Of a DNA stretch of 64,000 nt, positions 7,489 through 15,927 are shown piece after piece. A program made the translations under genes and the position numbers. Below the pieces are notes generated by a model. That model was not told where the DNA came from. It did no database searches and saw only the letters and a list, made by a program, of their open reading frames with translations. Source of the DNA: Bacteroidota bacterium (GTDB lineage Bacteria > Bacteroidota > Bacteroidia > Chitinophagales > LD1); assembly GCA_016722375.1 (NCBI GenBank), contig JADKJG010000006.1:248001-312000 (forward strand), written 5' to 3'. Each line of letters starts with the position of its first letter. Within the stretch, counting starts at the first letter, position 1.

Positions 7489-8628
7489 ATGAATTTCTCT
7501 TTGACCGAAGAACAACTGATGATTCGCCAGGCGGCGCGTGATTTTGCACAAAATGAATGTAAGCCGGGCGTGATTGAGCGCGACAACCTGATGAAGTTTC
7601 CAGAGGAGCAGGTGAAGAAGATGGGCGAACTGGGCTTTTTGGGCATGATGGTTTCGCCGGAGTATGGCGGCGGCGGCATGGATACGATTAGTTATGTGTT
7701 GGCGATGGAGGAAATCTCGAAGGTGGATGCTTCGTGCTCGGTGTTGATGAGTGTGAACAATTCGCTGGTGTGCTGGGGTCTTGAAGCCTTTGGCACGGAG
7801 GAGCAAAAGAAAAAGTATTTGGTGCCTTTGGCAAAAGGCGAAAAGATTGGCGCTTTTTGTTTGAGCGAACCGGAAGCGGGCAGCGATGCTACTTCACAAA
7901 AAACGACTGCGGAAGATAAAGGCGATTATTATTTGTTGAACGGAACAAAGAACTGGATCACGAATGGAAGTTCGGCTTCGGTTTATTTGGTGATTGCGCA
8001 AACTCACCCGGAAAAGGGCCACAAAGGCATTAATGCTTTGATTGTGGAAAGAGGGATGAAGGGGTTTGAGATTAGTAAGAAGGAAGAGAAGCTGGGAATT
8101 CGCGCATCAGACACACATACGTTGTTGTTTAATGATGTGAAAGTGCCCAAGGAAAACCGAATCGGTGAAGATGGATTCGGGTTCAAGTTTGCGATGAAGA
8201 CTTTGAGCGGTGGAAGAATTGGTATTGCGGCTCAAGCCTTGGGTATAGCCGCTGGCGCTTACGAGTTGTCGCTTGAATATTCAAAACAGCGCAAAGCGTT
8301 TGGCACAGAGATTTTTAACCATCAGGCCATCGCCTTTAAGCTGGCAGATATGGCGACGGAAATTGAAGCGGCGCGTTTGCTGGTTTATAAAGCGGCTCTA
8401 TTAAAAGATCAGGGGAAGAATTATGATCAGGCTTCGGCTATGGCAAAAGTATTTGCTTCGGAGACGGCGATGAAGACCACCGTAGAAGCGGTGCAGGTTC
8501 ATGGTGGTTATGGTTATGTGAAAGAATATCACGTGGAGCGTTTGATGCGCGATGCTAAAATCACGCAGATATATGAAGGCACTTCGGAAGTGCAACGGAT
8601 AGTTATTTCGAGAGGAGTGCTGGCTTAG
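7489..8628 (+). CDS. Acyl-CoA dehydrogenase (short/branched-chain type)
   Basis: This FAD enzyme introduces the alpha-beta double bond into acyl-CoA in fatty acid or branched amino acid breakdown. The 379-residue protein is full length for the family: the N-terminal helical domain starts MNFSLTEEQLMIRQAARDFA, followed by FCLSEPEAGSDA (FAD/substrate contact), GTKNWITNG, and the C-terminal QVHGGYGYVKEY and IYEGTSEVQRIVISR, where Glu363 is the predicted catalytic base. The ATG at 7489 fits the family; a longer in-frame extension to 7393 is not conserved-looking. It converges with panC, 18 bp apart. Substrate chain length cannot be fixed here. Confidence 0.93.
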   Translation: MNFSLTEEQLMIRQAARDFAQNECKPGVIERDNLMKFPEEQVKKMGELGFLGMMVSPEYGGGGMDTISYVLAMEEISKVDASCSVLMSVNNSLVCWGLEAFGTEEQKKKYLVPLAKGEKIGAFCLSEPEAGSDATSQKTTAEDKGDYYLLNGTKNWITNGSSASVYLVIAQTHPEKGHKGINALIVERGMKGFEISKKEEKLGIRASDTHTLLFNDVKVPKENRIGEDGFGFKFAMKTLSGGRIGIAAQALGIAAGAYELSLEYSKQRKAFGTEIFNHQAIAFKLADMATEIEAARLLVYKAALLKDQGKNYDQASAMAKVFASETAMKTTVEAVQVHGGYGYVKEYHVERLMRDAKITQIYEGTSEVQRIVISRGVLA

Positions 8629-8646
8629 GCTTTCCTCCGCCTATTT

Positions 8647-9495
8647 TCAATTCAGAAGCAGATTATCAATCAGGCGGACGTTGCCTATACGTACCGCTAC
8701 AAGGGCGATAAGTTTTTCGCGGCGGCTTTTCGCGGGCTTTAAAGTGCGGGCGTTGCGGATTTCAAAATATTCGACAGCAATGTTGTGGCAATGACTCAAA
8801 TGTTTCCCGCCCCAAAATTGCAGTTTGGAAATGGACAAGTCATTCTCGTCGAACAGCGCTTTCACTCTATTCAGTGTCTTAGAGATTTCGGTAGCAAGTT
8901 TTCTTTTGGGGCGGCTGAGGCGCGCGTTTCGCGAGCTCATAGCCAGTCCATCTTTTTCGCGAACTATAGGGCAGACGACCAACTTTGTTTTAATCTTCAT
9001 TAGCCCTATTAAATCTGCCACTATCAGTTGTTGCTGATAGTCCTTCTGGCCCATGAAAAGAAAATCGGGCTGAACGATTTGCAAGAGGCGTTCTACGACC
9101 TGCACCATCCCATTAAAATGACCGGGACGAAACTCTTCTTCGAGGGTCTTCGCCAAAAAGCCAAAGTTTCTCTTTTGTCTTTTCTTGGTGCCGTCGGGGT
9201 AGATTTCGGGAACAGAGGGAAGAAAAACAACATTGCAGGAGGCCTTATGAAGCAGGGCTAGGTCTTTCTGGTTCATTTCAGGATATTTCAGGAAGTCCTC
9301 TATATCATTAAACTGGGTTGGGTTGACAAAAATGCTGCAAAGGGTGATATCCGCTGTGCTTCGAGCTGTATCTATCAAAGAAAGGTGTCCGTCATGCAGG
9401 GCTCCCATAGTGGGAACAAAGCCAATGGTCTTCCCCGACTTTTGGGCTGCTTTAAGGTAAATTTGCAGTTCTGAGACCGTTTCAAAAACCTGCAT
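8647..9495 (-). CDS. panC: Pantothenate synthetase
   Basis: PanC condenses pantoate and beta-alanine, using ATP, to make pantothenate for coenzyme A. The 282-residue product shows the nucleotidyltransferase signature PTMGALHDGH (residues 28-37, HxGH type), FVNPTQFN, EEEFRPGHFNGM, FMGQKDYQQ and the KMSKS-like VREKDGLAMSSRN. I start at the ATG at 9493-9495 (MQVFETVSELQIYL); the frame runs open upstream to 9576 but that part is basic and not family-like. It is divergent from the glycogen synthase gene, an arrangement common in Bacteroidota. Confidence 0.94.
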   Translation of the reverse strand: MQVFETVSELQIYLKAAQKSGKTIGFVPTMGALHDGHLSLIDTARSTADITLCSIFVNPTQFNDIEDFLKYPEMNQKDLALLHKASCNVVFLPSVPEIYPDGTKKRQKRNFGFLAKTLEEEFRPGHFNGMVQVVERLLQIVQPDFLFMGQKDYQQQLIVADLIGLMKIKTKLVVCPIVREKDGLAMSSRNARLSRPKRKLATEISKTLNRVKALFDENDLSISKLQFWGGKHLSHCHNIAVEYFEIRNARTLKPAKSRREKLIALVAVRIGNVRLIDNLLLN

Positions 9496-9555
9496 TTCAG
9501 CGTGCTTTAACAATTTTGATTGCACTTTGTTGGGGTTCTTTCGGATTTTTGTTAT

Positions 9556-9563
9556 TATCTTTG
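9556..9563 (+). promoter_or_regulatory. Bacteroidota -7 promoter box for the glycogen synthase/DUF4270/glmS operon
   Basis: TATCTTTG matches TAnnTTTG exactly. A TTG lies 22 bp upstream (9531-9533), slightly farther than the usual spacing, so the -33 element is uncertain. The expected transcript would carry a leader of about 45-50 nt before the ATG at 9618. Confidence 0.5.
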
Positions 9564-9617
9564 CACTCCGTTTCATTTAGACGGTCCTTTAAATCAACAA
9601 ATAAAACAAACAATAAT

Positions 9618-10433
9618 ATGGAAAAGAAGAAGATTCTGATTATTACTCAGGAAATGGATCCCTATGTAGCCTTGACTGAGGCTGCAAAGATTGCCAATGA
9701 GCTACCCAAGTTCGTTCAGGAGCAAGGCATGGAGATTCGGGTGCTGATGCCTAAGTTTGGTACGATTAACGAGCGTCGCCATCGGTTGCATGAAGTAGTT
9801 CGTCTTTCGGGTATTAATGTGATTATAGATGATGAGGATTATCCATTGGTGATTAAAGTGGCTTCCTTACCCGGAGCCCGCTTGCAGGTATATTTTCTAG
9901 ATAATGAAGATTTCTTCAAACGCAAACTTCTTTTTCACGACGAAAACAATAAGTTCTTCGACGATAACTCGGATCGAATGATTTTCTTCTGTAAAGGATG
10001 TTTGGAAACGGTTCGTAAGTTTGGTTGGGGGCCCGACATCATTCATTGCTTTGGCTGGATGACCAGTTTGATTCCTCTATATATCAAAACTACTTATAAG
10101 GACGACCCCGTATTTGCAAACACTAAAGTGGTTTATTCTATTGGCAGAAATGAATTCAAAGAAAAAATGAAGCAGGATTTCACTAAGAAACTTGCTATCA
10201 GTGACGACATCTCTAAAAAGCACATCGAGTATTTCAAAGCTGGCGACAACACGAGTCTGCACATTGCCGGTTCACGGTTTGCAGATGCCTTGTTGCTCAA
10301 TGATTTGGTAGATGAAGAGGTTTCCAGCTACGTTAAAAAAACCAAAGGCAAGAAAGTCCTCAAAATGGATAGCAAAGAGGAAGATCCGATGATTCTGCTT
10401 GGGCGTTTCTATCAGACCATCTTAGCTAATTAA
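9618..10433 (+). CDS. Short glycogen/starch synthase (GT5 N-terminal domain)
   Basis: The 271-residue protein corresponds to the N-terminal Rossmann half of GlgA-type glycogen synthases: a start with KKILIITQEMDPYVALTEA (the KVGG loop of classical GlgA is absent), EIRVLMPKFGTINERRH, and GPDIIHCFGWMTSLIPLYIK. The C-terminal nucleotide-sugar-binding half is missing. This is the usual short version in Bacteroidota, found upstream of DUF4270 and glmS, so it is not a truncation. Whether it makes glycogen or has another role in sugar metabolism is open. Start: ATG at 9618, preceded by the box at 9556. Confidence 0.85.
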   Translation: MEKKKILIITQEMDPYVALTEAAKIANELPKFVQEQGMEIRVLMPKFGTINERRHRLHEVVRLSGINVIIDDEDYPLVIKVASLPGARLQVYFLDNEDFFKRKLLFHDENNKFFDDNSDRMIFFCKGCLETVRKFGWGPDIIHCFGWMTSLIPLYIKTTYKDDPVFANTKVVYSIGRNEFKEKMKQDFTKKLAISDDISKKHIEYFKAGDNTSLHIAGSRFADALLLNDLVDEEVSSYVKKTKGKKVLKMDSKEEDPMILLGRFYQTILAN

Positions 10434-10463
10434 GCGTTCGGCTATTATTCTTTTATTTGCGCG

Positions 10464-11780
10464 GTGTTCATCCGTAGTCTTAGTCTGAAACATCTTAGAT
10501 ATCTCTTTATAGCACCAGCAGTTCTCTGTTGGTGCTTATTTTATTTACAGGGCTGCAAAGAACCTGGTATAGAAGATAAAGATTTGTTGACTAATGATGA
10601 TGACCTTAACCTAAGGCGAGATACGCTGGCTGTGTCCGTATTTTCAGAATGGGTGCCGCCCTTGGTTTCCAGTGGGGTCACCACTACGGTTTTAGGAGAT
10701 ATCAAGGATCCTAAATTCGGGCGAACGTATGCGAGTTTTTACGCTCAATGCCGACTGCTAACCAACAATGTCACCTTTGGAGAGAATCCAATTCTTGATT
10801 CTATTGTGCTTACGCTCAAATACAACAACAAGTATGGTGCTTTCGACCAGCCGGTAAATGTCAGCGTATTTGAAATGAACCAAAGTATTTTTGATTCGGT
10901 CCCTTATAAAACCAATGATGCGTTTGGTGTCTATCTTCCCGCTATCGGGCAGGTTTCTAATTTCATTCCTAATCTGACGGATAGTGTTTATGAAATAGGT
11001 GGCGCATTACCAGCTCATCTTCGAGTAACTTTATCTTCCGCGCTCGGCAATAAGATTCTTTTAGCCAATCCGGCAGATCTTCAAGACAACAATACCTTTC
11101 TTAATCTGTTCAAAGGTTTCTATATCACGGCTACCGCTCCTGGTGGTGGCAATGGCTTGATATATTTTGATCCTCGTTCTACTTTTTCAAAGATTAGTCT
11201 GTACTATCAAAATAGTAGTGCCGACTCATTGGTATATGATATTCCACTTTCGGGTGCCCGTTTTAACCATTTCGACAATATCTATACCGGCACTGCCGTT
11301 AATTCGTCAGTTACTTCACCAAACCCGGCGGGTGAGGAACTGATGTATATTCAATCCGGGGCCGGAGTACGAGGGCGCATTAATATTTCTAATCTCGATA
11401 GTCTTCCCGATAATATTGCGATTAATAAAGCCGAACTGGTATTGTCACGAAGCCCCTCCGATACTGCATATCCTGGGCCATTGCTTCTTGATCTTTTCAG
11501 GATAGATGATGCTGGTCAGCCTCAGAAGTTAGAGGACGATGCACTCAATAGCTTTGGGGGAACCAGTGTATCAGAAATCGTTGACGGAGTAAGCATTATT
11601 CGCTACCGGTTCAATATCCGCAAATATTTTCAGAAATTGATAAAGGGTGTTTATCATAACAACGGCTTTTTCTTACAAACACTTTCTGCCGAAACTACTT
11701 CTGAAAGATTGGTGATTTCCAATTCTTCAACCGATAAAAAATATAGCGTAACTTTGATCGTTACTTATACTAAACTATAA
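10464..11780 (+). CDS. DUF4270 domain lipoprotein
   Basis: The 438-residue protein begins at a GTG (10464; no ATG is available nearby) with a signal peptide ending in a lipobox, FYLQGC, so Cys31 is the predicted lipidated residue. The rest matches the DUF4270 pattern: SVFSEWVPP, a PILDSIVLTLKYN segment, beta-rich repeats, and the C-terminal GFFLQTLSAETTSERLVI. The family is a Bacteroidota-specific, presumably outer-membrane lipoprotein. It is 30 bp after the glycogen synthase and 5 bp before glmS, a conserved order, so a link with cell-envelope sugar metabolism is plausible. Biochemical role unknown. Confidence 0.85.
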   Translation: MFIRSLSLKHLRYLFIAPAVLCWCLFYLQGCKEPGIEDKDLLTNDDDLNLRRDTLAVSVFSEWVPPLVSSGVTTTVLGDIKDPKFGRTYASFYAQCRLLTNNVTFGENPILDSIVLTLKYNNKYGAFDQPVNVSVFEMNQSIFDSVPYKTNDAFGVYLPAIGQVSNFIPNLTDSVYEIGGALPAHLRVTLSSALGNKILLANPADLQDNNTFLNLFKGFYITATAPGGGNGLIYFDPRSTFSKISLYYQNSSADSLVYDIPLSGARFNHFDNIYTGTAVNSSVTSPNPAGEELMYIQSGAGVRGRINISNLDSLPDNIAINKAELVLSRSPSDTAYPGPLLLDLFRIDDAGQPQKLEDDALNSFGGTSVSEIVDGVSIIRYRFNIRKYFQKLIKGVYHNNGFFLQTLSAETTSERLVISNSSTDKKYSVTLIVTYTKL

Positions 11781-11785
11781 TTTAT

Positions 11786-13621
11786 ATGTGTGGTATCGTT
11801 GCTTATGTTGGTCCTCGTGAGGCATATCCTATTTTAATTAAAGGATTAAAACGACTGGAATACCGAGGCTATGATAGTGCCGGGGTTGCTTTGTTAAACG
11901 GAGAACTCAATATTTATAAGTGTAAGGGGAAGGTCGCTGACCTTGAAGCGGTTACGGAATCAAAAAATGTATCCGGCCATCTCGGCATGGGGCATACCAG
12001 ATGGGCCACTCATGGCGAACCGAATGATGTGAATTCACATCCTCATCTTTCTCAAAGTGGAGATATCGCCATCATTCACAACGGCATCATCGAGAACTAT
12101 GGCACCCTCAAAGAAGAACTGACCAACCGCGGACATATATTCTTGAGCGACACAGATACCGAGATACTGGTACATCTCATTGAGGATGTTCAGAAAAATA
12201 CAAATGTCCCACTTGAGGAGGCTGTGCGTCTGGCTTTGCATGAAGTTATCGGAGCTTATGCTATTGTCGTCATTTCTAAAAATGACCCTACCCAACTGAT
12301 TGGAGCACGCAAAGGTTCGCCACTAGTAGTCGGGATTGGCGAAGATGAATTCTTCATGGCTTCAGATGCTACTCCCATTATCGAATACACCAAAGACGTT
12401 ACTTATCTGGAAGATGGCGAGATTGCTTTCATACGCGATGGCAAACTAAGCGTGAAGACCATTGACAATATAGAGCGCATTCCTTACATCCAGAAACTGG
12501 AAATGAATCTGGAGGCGATTGAGAAAGGCGGCTATGAGCATTTCATGCTGAAAGAAATTCATGAGCAGCCTCGTTCCATCTATGATTCTTTGCGCGGACG
12601 CTTTGACCCGGCAACCGGGCTATTCGCTATGCGCAGCCTTAAAGAATACGAATCAAAAATCAAAAACCTCAAACGCATCATCATAGTGGGTTGTGGCACC
12701 TCTTGGCATGCCGGGTTGGTAGGTGAATATCTATTTGAAGATATTGCCCGCATACCGGTGGAGGTGGAATATGCCTCCGAGTTCCGGTATCGGAATCCGG
12801 TAATTGGCGAGGATGATTTGGTCATTGCTATTTCACAATCAGGAGAAACGGCCGATACGCTGGCGGCTATTGAACTCGCCAAAGAAAAAGGAGCCACTAT
12901 TTTTGGCTTGTGTAATGTGGTCGGCTCTTCTATTCCACGTGCTTCTCATGCCGGAGCCTATACCCATGCCGGGCCTGAAATCGGTGTAGCATCAACTAAG
13001 GCCTTCACTTCGCAGGTAGCAGTACTTGCTCTCTGGGCATTTGGTTTTGCGCAATTGAAAGGACGGGTTACTAAACAGGAATTGAGGAATGCCTTTGCTG
13101 AACTTGAGGCCATTCCTGATAAAGTGGCGCGGACCTTAGCTTGTGAACCGCAGATAATCGAATTAGCTAAAACATTTGTCAATTCACATAATGTGCTTTA
13201 CCTCGGTCGGGGATATGGCTTTCCGGTTGCCTTGGAAGGCGCGCTGAAGCTGAAAGAGATTTCTTATATCCATGCCGAAGGGTATCCTGCTGCAGAGATG
13301 AAGCATGGGCCCATTGCCTTGATTGACGAAGCCATGCCGGTAGTTGTCATTGCAACCCACAGCAACATCTACGAAAAGGTCATTAGCAATATTCAGGAGG
13401 TGAAAGCGCGTAAAGGAAGAATTATTGCCATCGTTACCGAAGGAGATAACAAGGTGCGCAATATGGCCGACTTTGTTATTGAAGTTCCTGAAACCAAAGA
13501 ATATTTAGAGCCTTTGCTCACCACTATCCCTTTACAACTTCTCTCATACCATGTCGCCGTGCTTCGCGGATGCAATGTGGACCAGCCGAGAAACTTAGCC
13601 AAGAGCGTTACGGTAGAGTAA
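11786..13621 (+). CDS. glmS: Glutamine-fructose-6-phosphate aminotransferase (isomerizing)
   Basis: GlmS makes glucosamine 6-phosphate from fructose 6-phosphate and glutamine, the entry step to amino sugars for peptidoglycan and LPS. The 611-residue protein is full length: class II glutamine amidotransferase domain with the nucleophile Cys2 (MCGIVAYVG) and LEYRGYDSAG, GHTRWATHG, then two SIS domains with VGCGTSWHAG, ISQSGETADT, STKAFTSQ and LGRGYGFPVALEGALKLKEI, and the hallmark C terminus DQPRNLAKSVTVE. It is the last gene of the operon and ends at a strong hairpin. No glmS ribozyme is seen upstream, as expected outside Firmicutes. Confidence 0.98.
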   Translation: MCGIVAYVGPREAYPILIKGLKRLEYRGYDSAGVALLNGELNIYKCKGKVADLEAVTESKNVSGHLGMGHTRWATHGEPNDVNSHPHLSQSGDIAIIHNGIIENYGTLKEELTNRGHIFLSDTDTEILVHLIEDVQKNTNVPLEEAVRLALHEVIGAYAIVVISKNDPTQLIGARKGSPLVVGIGEDEFFMASDATPIIEYTKDVTYLEDGEIAFIRDGKLSVKTIDNIERIPYIQKLEMNLEAIEKGGYEHFMLKEIHEQPRSIYDSLRGRFDPATGLFAMRSLKEYESKIKNLKRIIIVGCGTSWHAGLVGEYLFEDIARIPVEVEYASEFRYRNPVIGEDDLVIAISQSGETADTLAAIELAKEKGATIFGLCNVVGSSIPRASHAGAYTHAGPEIGVASTKAFTSQVAVLALWAFGFAQLKGRVTKQELRNAFAELEAIPDKVARTLACEPQIIELAKTFVNSHNVLYLGRGYGFPVALEGALKLKEISYIHAEGYPAAEMKHGPIALIDEAMPVVVIATHSNIYEKVISNIQEVKARKGRIIAIVTEGDNKVRNMADFVIEVPETKEYLEPLLTTIPLQLLSYHVAVLRGCNVDQPRNLAKSVTVE

Positions 13622-13630
13622 AACGCAAAA

Positions 13631-13682
13631 ATGGGACATGGGACAAGTGAAGGATAACCTTCTCACTTGTCCCTTGTCCCAT
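13631..13682. terminator. Long bidirectional hairpin between glmS and sod
   Basis: An almost perfect inverted repeat, with arms ATGGGACATGGGACAAGTGA and its near-complement around a short ATAA loop region, fills the gap between the convergent glmS and superoxide dismutase genes. It lacks a long T run but is well placed to stop transcription from both sides. Confidence 0.7.
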
Positions 13683-13695
13683 TCACATTTTCAGT

Positions 13696-14316
13696 CTATT
13701 TCGTAGCCGCAAAACGTCTTGCTACTTCGCTCCAGTTGATAACGTTGTAGAAAGCGCTTACATAATCAGGGCGACGATTTTGGTAGTTCAGGTAATAAGC
13801 ATGTTCCCAAACATCAATACCGAGGATTGGAGTGCCTCCACAACCACGCGCACTTTCAATATCCATCAAAGGATTGTCCTGATTTGCCGTAGAGCAGATT
13901 TCAAGTCCCTTTGATGTAACACAAAGCCAAGCCCATCCAGAGCCAAACCGAGTAGCGGCTGCTTTGCTGAATTCTTCCTTAAATTTATCGTAAGAACCAA
14001 AAGTGCTGTTCATAGCATCGCCCAATGAACCCATAGGAGAGCCGGTAGATTCATTATGTGGTGCCATAACCTGCCAGAACATCGAATGATTCCAATGACC
14101 ACCGCCGTTGTTGCGCACGGCAACCGATAGCTTAGAAACATTTTTTACGACTTCATCTATAGATTTATTCTCCCATTCTGTACCTGCCAGAGCAGTATTC
14201 AGATTGGTAACATAAGCTTTGTGGTGCTTGTCGTGATGGATCTCCATCGTGCGGGCATCAATATGTGGTTCGAGTGCGTTGTACGCATAAGGTAAGGCAG
14301 GTAAGGTAAAAGCCAT
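13696..14316 (-). CDS. sod: Superoxide dismutase (Mn/Fe type)
   Basis: The enzyme dismutates superoxide to oxygen and peroxide. The 206-residue protein is full length and carries the four metal ligands: His27 (MEIHHDKHH), His77 (GGGHWNHSMFW), Asp168 and His172 (GIDVWEHAYYL). The Gly at the GGGHWNH position and the Gln in TANQDNPL correspond to the Mn-type second-sphere arrangement, so manganese or cambialistic use is more likely than strict iron use. No signal peptide, so cytoplasmic. An exact TAnnTTTG box precedes it by about 80 bp. Confidence 0.96.
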   Translation of the reverse strand: MAFTLPALPYAYNALEPHIDARTMEIHHDKHHKAYVTNLNTALAGTEWENKSIDEVVKNVSKLSVAVRNNGGGHWNHSMFWQVMAPHNESTGSPMGSLGDAMNSTFGSYDKFKEEFSKAAATRFGSGWAWLCVTSKGLEICSTANQDNPLMDIESARGCGGTPILGIDVWEHAYYLNYQNRRPDYVSAFYNVINWSEVARRFAATK

Positions 14317-14398
14317 GGTTTCTAAATTTTAGAGTTAAAAAAAAGAGATTAAAGGTTTCATCATAAAAGAGGAGTAAATCCTTATGATATTGAGATGC

Positions 14399-14406
14399 CA
14401 AAAATA
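14399..14406 (-). promoter_or_regulatory. Bacteroidota -7 promoter box for sod
   Basis: Read on the minus strand this is TATTTTTG, an exact TAnnTTTG match, 83 bp upstream of the sod start codon. No convincing -33 element was found. Confidence 0.45.
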
Positions 14407-14431
14407 AAATGTTTCGAGCAGGATAGATAAT

Positions 14432-14872
14432 TCATTTGCGCTTTTTTCTGAAAAACTCTGTTAACAATATACCACATTCCTCTCCCAATACTTTATGAAC
14501 CACCTCGGTTTTCGGGTGAAGCACCTTTCCTTCTATTAAACTGTAACCCGCTTTGGGATCTTTTGCTCCATAAACCAGCTTACCGATTCGCGCCCATTTC
14601 AAAGCGGCGGCGCACATCAAGCAGGGTTCGAGTGTGACATATAAAGTACATTCTTCCAAAAACTTACTGCCGAGATAATTCGATGCAGCGGTAATGGCAA
14701 TCATTTCGGCATGAGCTGTCACGTCGCGTAACTTTTCTGTTTGATTATAACCTTTGCCGATAATTTTGTCATTGCAAATTACTAAAGCTCCCACCGGAAC
14801 CTCATCTTCTTCTCCTGCACGGACGGCTTCTTTCAGCGCCAGCTTCATGTAATAACTATGGTCAAAGGGCAT
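14432..14872 (-). CDS. tadA: tRNA-specific adenosine-34 deaminase
   Basis: TadA deaminates A34 to inosine in the anticodon of tRNA-Arg(ACG). The 146-residue protein has the cytidine-deaminase-fold zinc site: His54 and Glu56 in TAHAEMIAI, and Cys84/Cys87 in LEPCLMCAAAL, with the family-typical GYNQTEKLRDVTAHAE. Length and C terminus (LLTEFFRKKRK) fit bacterial TadA. Its first 11 bp overlap the end of the upstream flippase-like gene, so the two are co-transcribed. Confidence 0.92.
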   Translation of the reverse strand: MPFDHSYYMKLALKEAVRAGEEDEVPVGALVICNDKIIGKGYNQTEKLRDVTAHAEMIAITAASNYLGSKFLEECTLYVTLEPCLMCAAALKWARIGKLVYGAKDPKAGYSLIEGKVLHPKTEVVHKVLGEECGILLTEFFRKKRK

Positions 14873-15800
14873 CGGTTGAAATTCTTTTTCGTAAAATAAA
14901 TAAATAGCCCAACAAAGCCGGCAGCACCAGGTTCATCAGCCATACAAAGGTAACTGCACTTAACACCACCAACTGGTTTTCATCGCTTTCGGAAAATACA
15001 TAGAGTGCTGTGCCGCCTCGGAAACTGAGGTCGAGTAGCGGCATCAGCGGTGAGAAGGTCTGGAACAAAAGAAAGACGGCTGTGCAGGCAGAGAGTGTGA
15101 CCAAGTCGCTGTCGGAACCGAAGAAAACAAGCAACAGGACATATTGATGGAGGTAAACCGTAAAGCGAAGAAGCGAAAGAAAAAAGACCTTCAATTGGGT
15201 GAAGAATTTAGGCACGTGAATTCTCTGCAACACCCATCCACGACTTTGCAGAAAAGAGTTGGAACTGATAAAACGATTGAACCAATCATAGCGGAAATAA
15301 AAAAGCAGAAATATCAACGCAGCTCCGGTAACGAGCGCATAAAGAAAAGAGTCATCGCGCCAAAGACGAAGCAAGAGCGAAGCCGCCACGAGCGTGGCTG
15401 CTGCCTGTGCCAGCCCGCCAATCACGCTAAGGTAAAACGCCTTGGGTTGATTATCGCCTTCCAGATACATGGCGCGGCCTACAAACTCGCCACCGCGACC
15501 GGGAGTGATGAAACCCAGCGTCACTCCGGCCAGTACCGCTTTGAAGAGTGAAACAAAAGACTGTCCCGATTGCAGCAATATTTTCCACTTGTATGTTTCC
15601 AAAAACCAGTTGACCGCCACCAGCAAAAGAGCCGCGATGAAAAAAGGATAGTTGTCTGAATGCAGATGCTGCAAGAACCCCGCAAACTCTGTTTTGAAAT
15701 TTCCTCGAATGAACAAGCGATCGGCAATGAGCCATGTCATCAGGAAAAATATCATCCATTTGAATGCCCAAACGATGCGCGGTTGCCGGAAAAATTTCAC
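14862..15800 (-). CDS. Flippase-like integral membrane protein (lysylphosphatidylglycerol synthase TM-like, UPF0104)
   Basis: The 312-residue protein is almost entirely hydrophobic, with roughly eight membrane helices. Motifs FLETYKWKILLQ, GVTLGFITPGRGGEFVGRA and the later PLLDLSFRGGTALYVF match the YbhN/AglD-type flippase-like domain, which includes the membrane half of MprF. There is no soluble transferase domain, so aminoacylation of lipids is not implied; lipid or polyprenyl-lipid handling is the usual inference. It overlaps tadA by 11 bp. Confidence 0.8.
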   Translation of the reverse strand: MKFFRQPRIVWAFKWMIFFLMTWLIADRLFIRGNFKTEFAGFLQHLHSDNYPFFIAALLLVAVNWFLETYKWKILLQSGQSFVSLFKAVLAGVTLGFITPGRGGEFVGRAMYLEGDNQPKAFYLSVIGGLAQAAATLVAASLLLRLWRDDSFLYALVTGAALIFLLFYFRYDWFNRFISSNSFLQSRGWVLQRIHVPKFFTQLKVFFLSLLRFTVYLHQYVLLLVFFGSDSDLVTLSACTAVFLLFQTFSPLMPLLDLSFRGGTALYVFSESDENQLVVLSAVTFVWLMNLVLPALLGYLFILRKRISTDAL

Positions 15801-15874
15801 GCGCTAAACATAAGCGAAAATGTTACCCGAAAATAAAGAACAGCAGATTCTGTTTGGTGTTATCCGAAATAAAA

Positions 15875-15905
15875 AACCTTCCAAGTCTTCAAGACTTGGA
15901 AGGTT
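15875..15905. repeat. Dispersed palindrome, copy 1 (CCTTCCAAGTCTT family)
   Basis: A perfect 15-bp inverted repeat, AACCTTCCAAGTCTT, around one central base. The same palindrome recurs at 16969, 17587 and 19293. It lies just 3' of the minus-strand gene at 15928 and is suited to act as a transcription terminator. Confidence 0.85.
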
Positions 15906-15927
15906 GACCCTTCGAGTTTAAAAACCC

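Noticed and set aside
11700..11786. glmS ribozyme/riboswitch upstream of glmS
   Set aside because: Only 5 bp separate the DUF4270 stop and the glmS start, leaving no room for it.
15144..15551. 135-residue plus-strand frame opposite the flippase-like gene
   Set aside because: Highly basic shadow of a real membrane-protein gene on the other strand; no signals.
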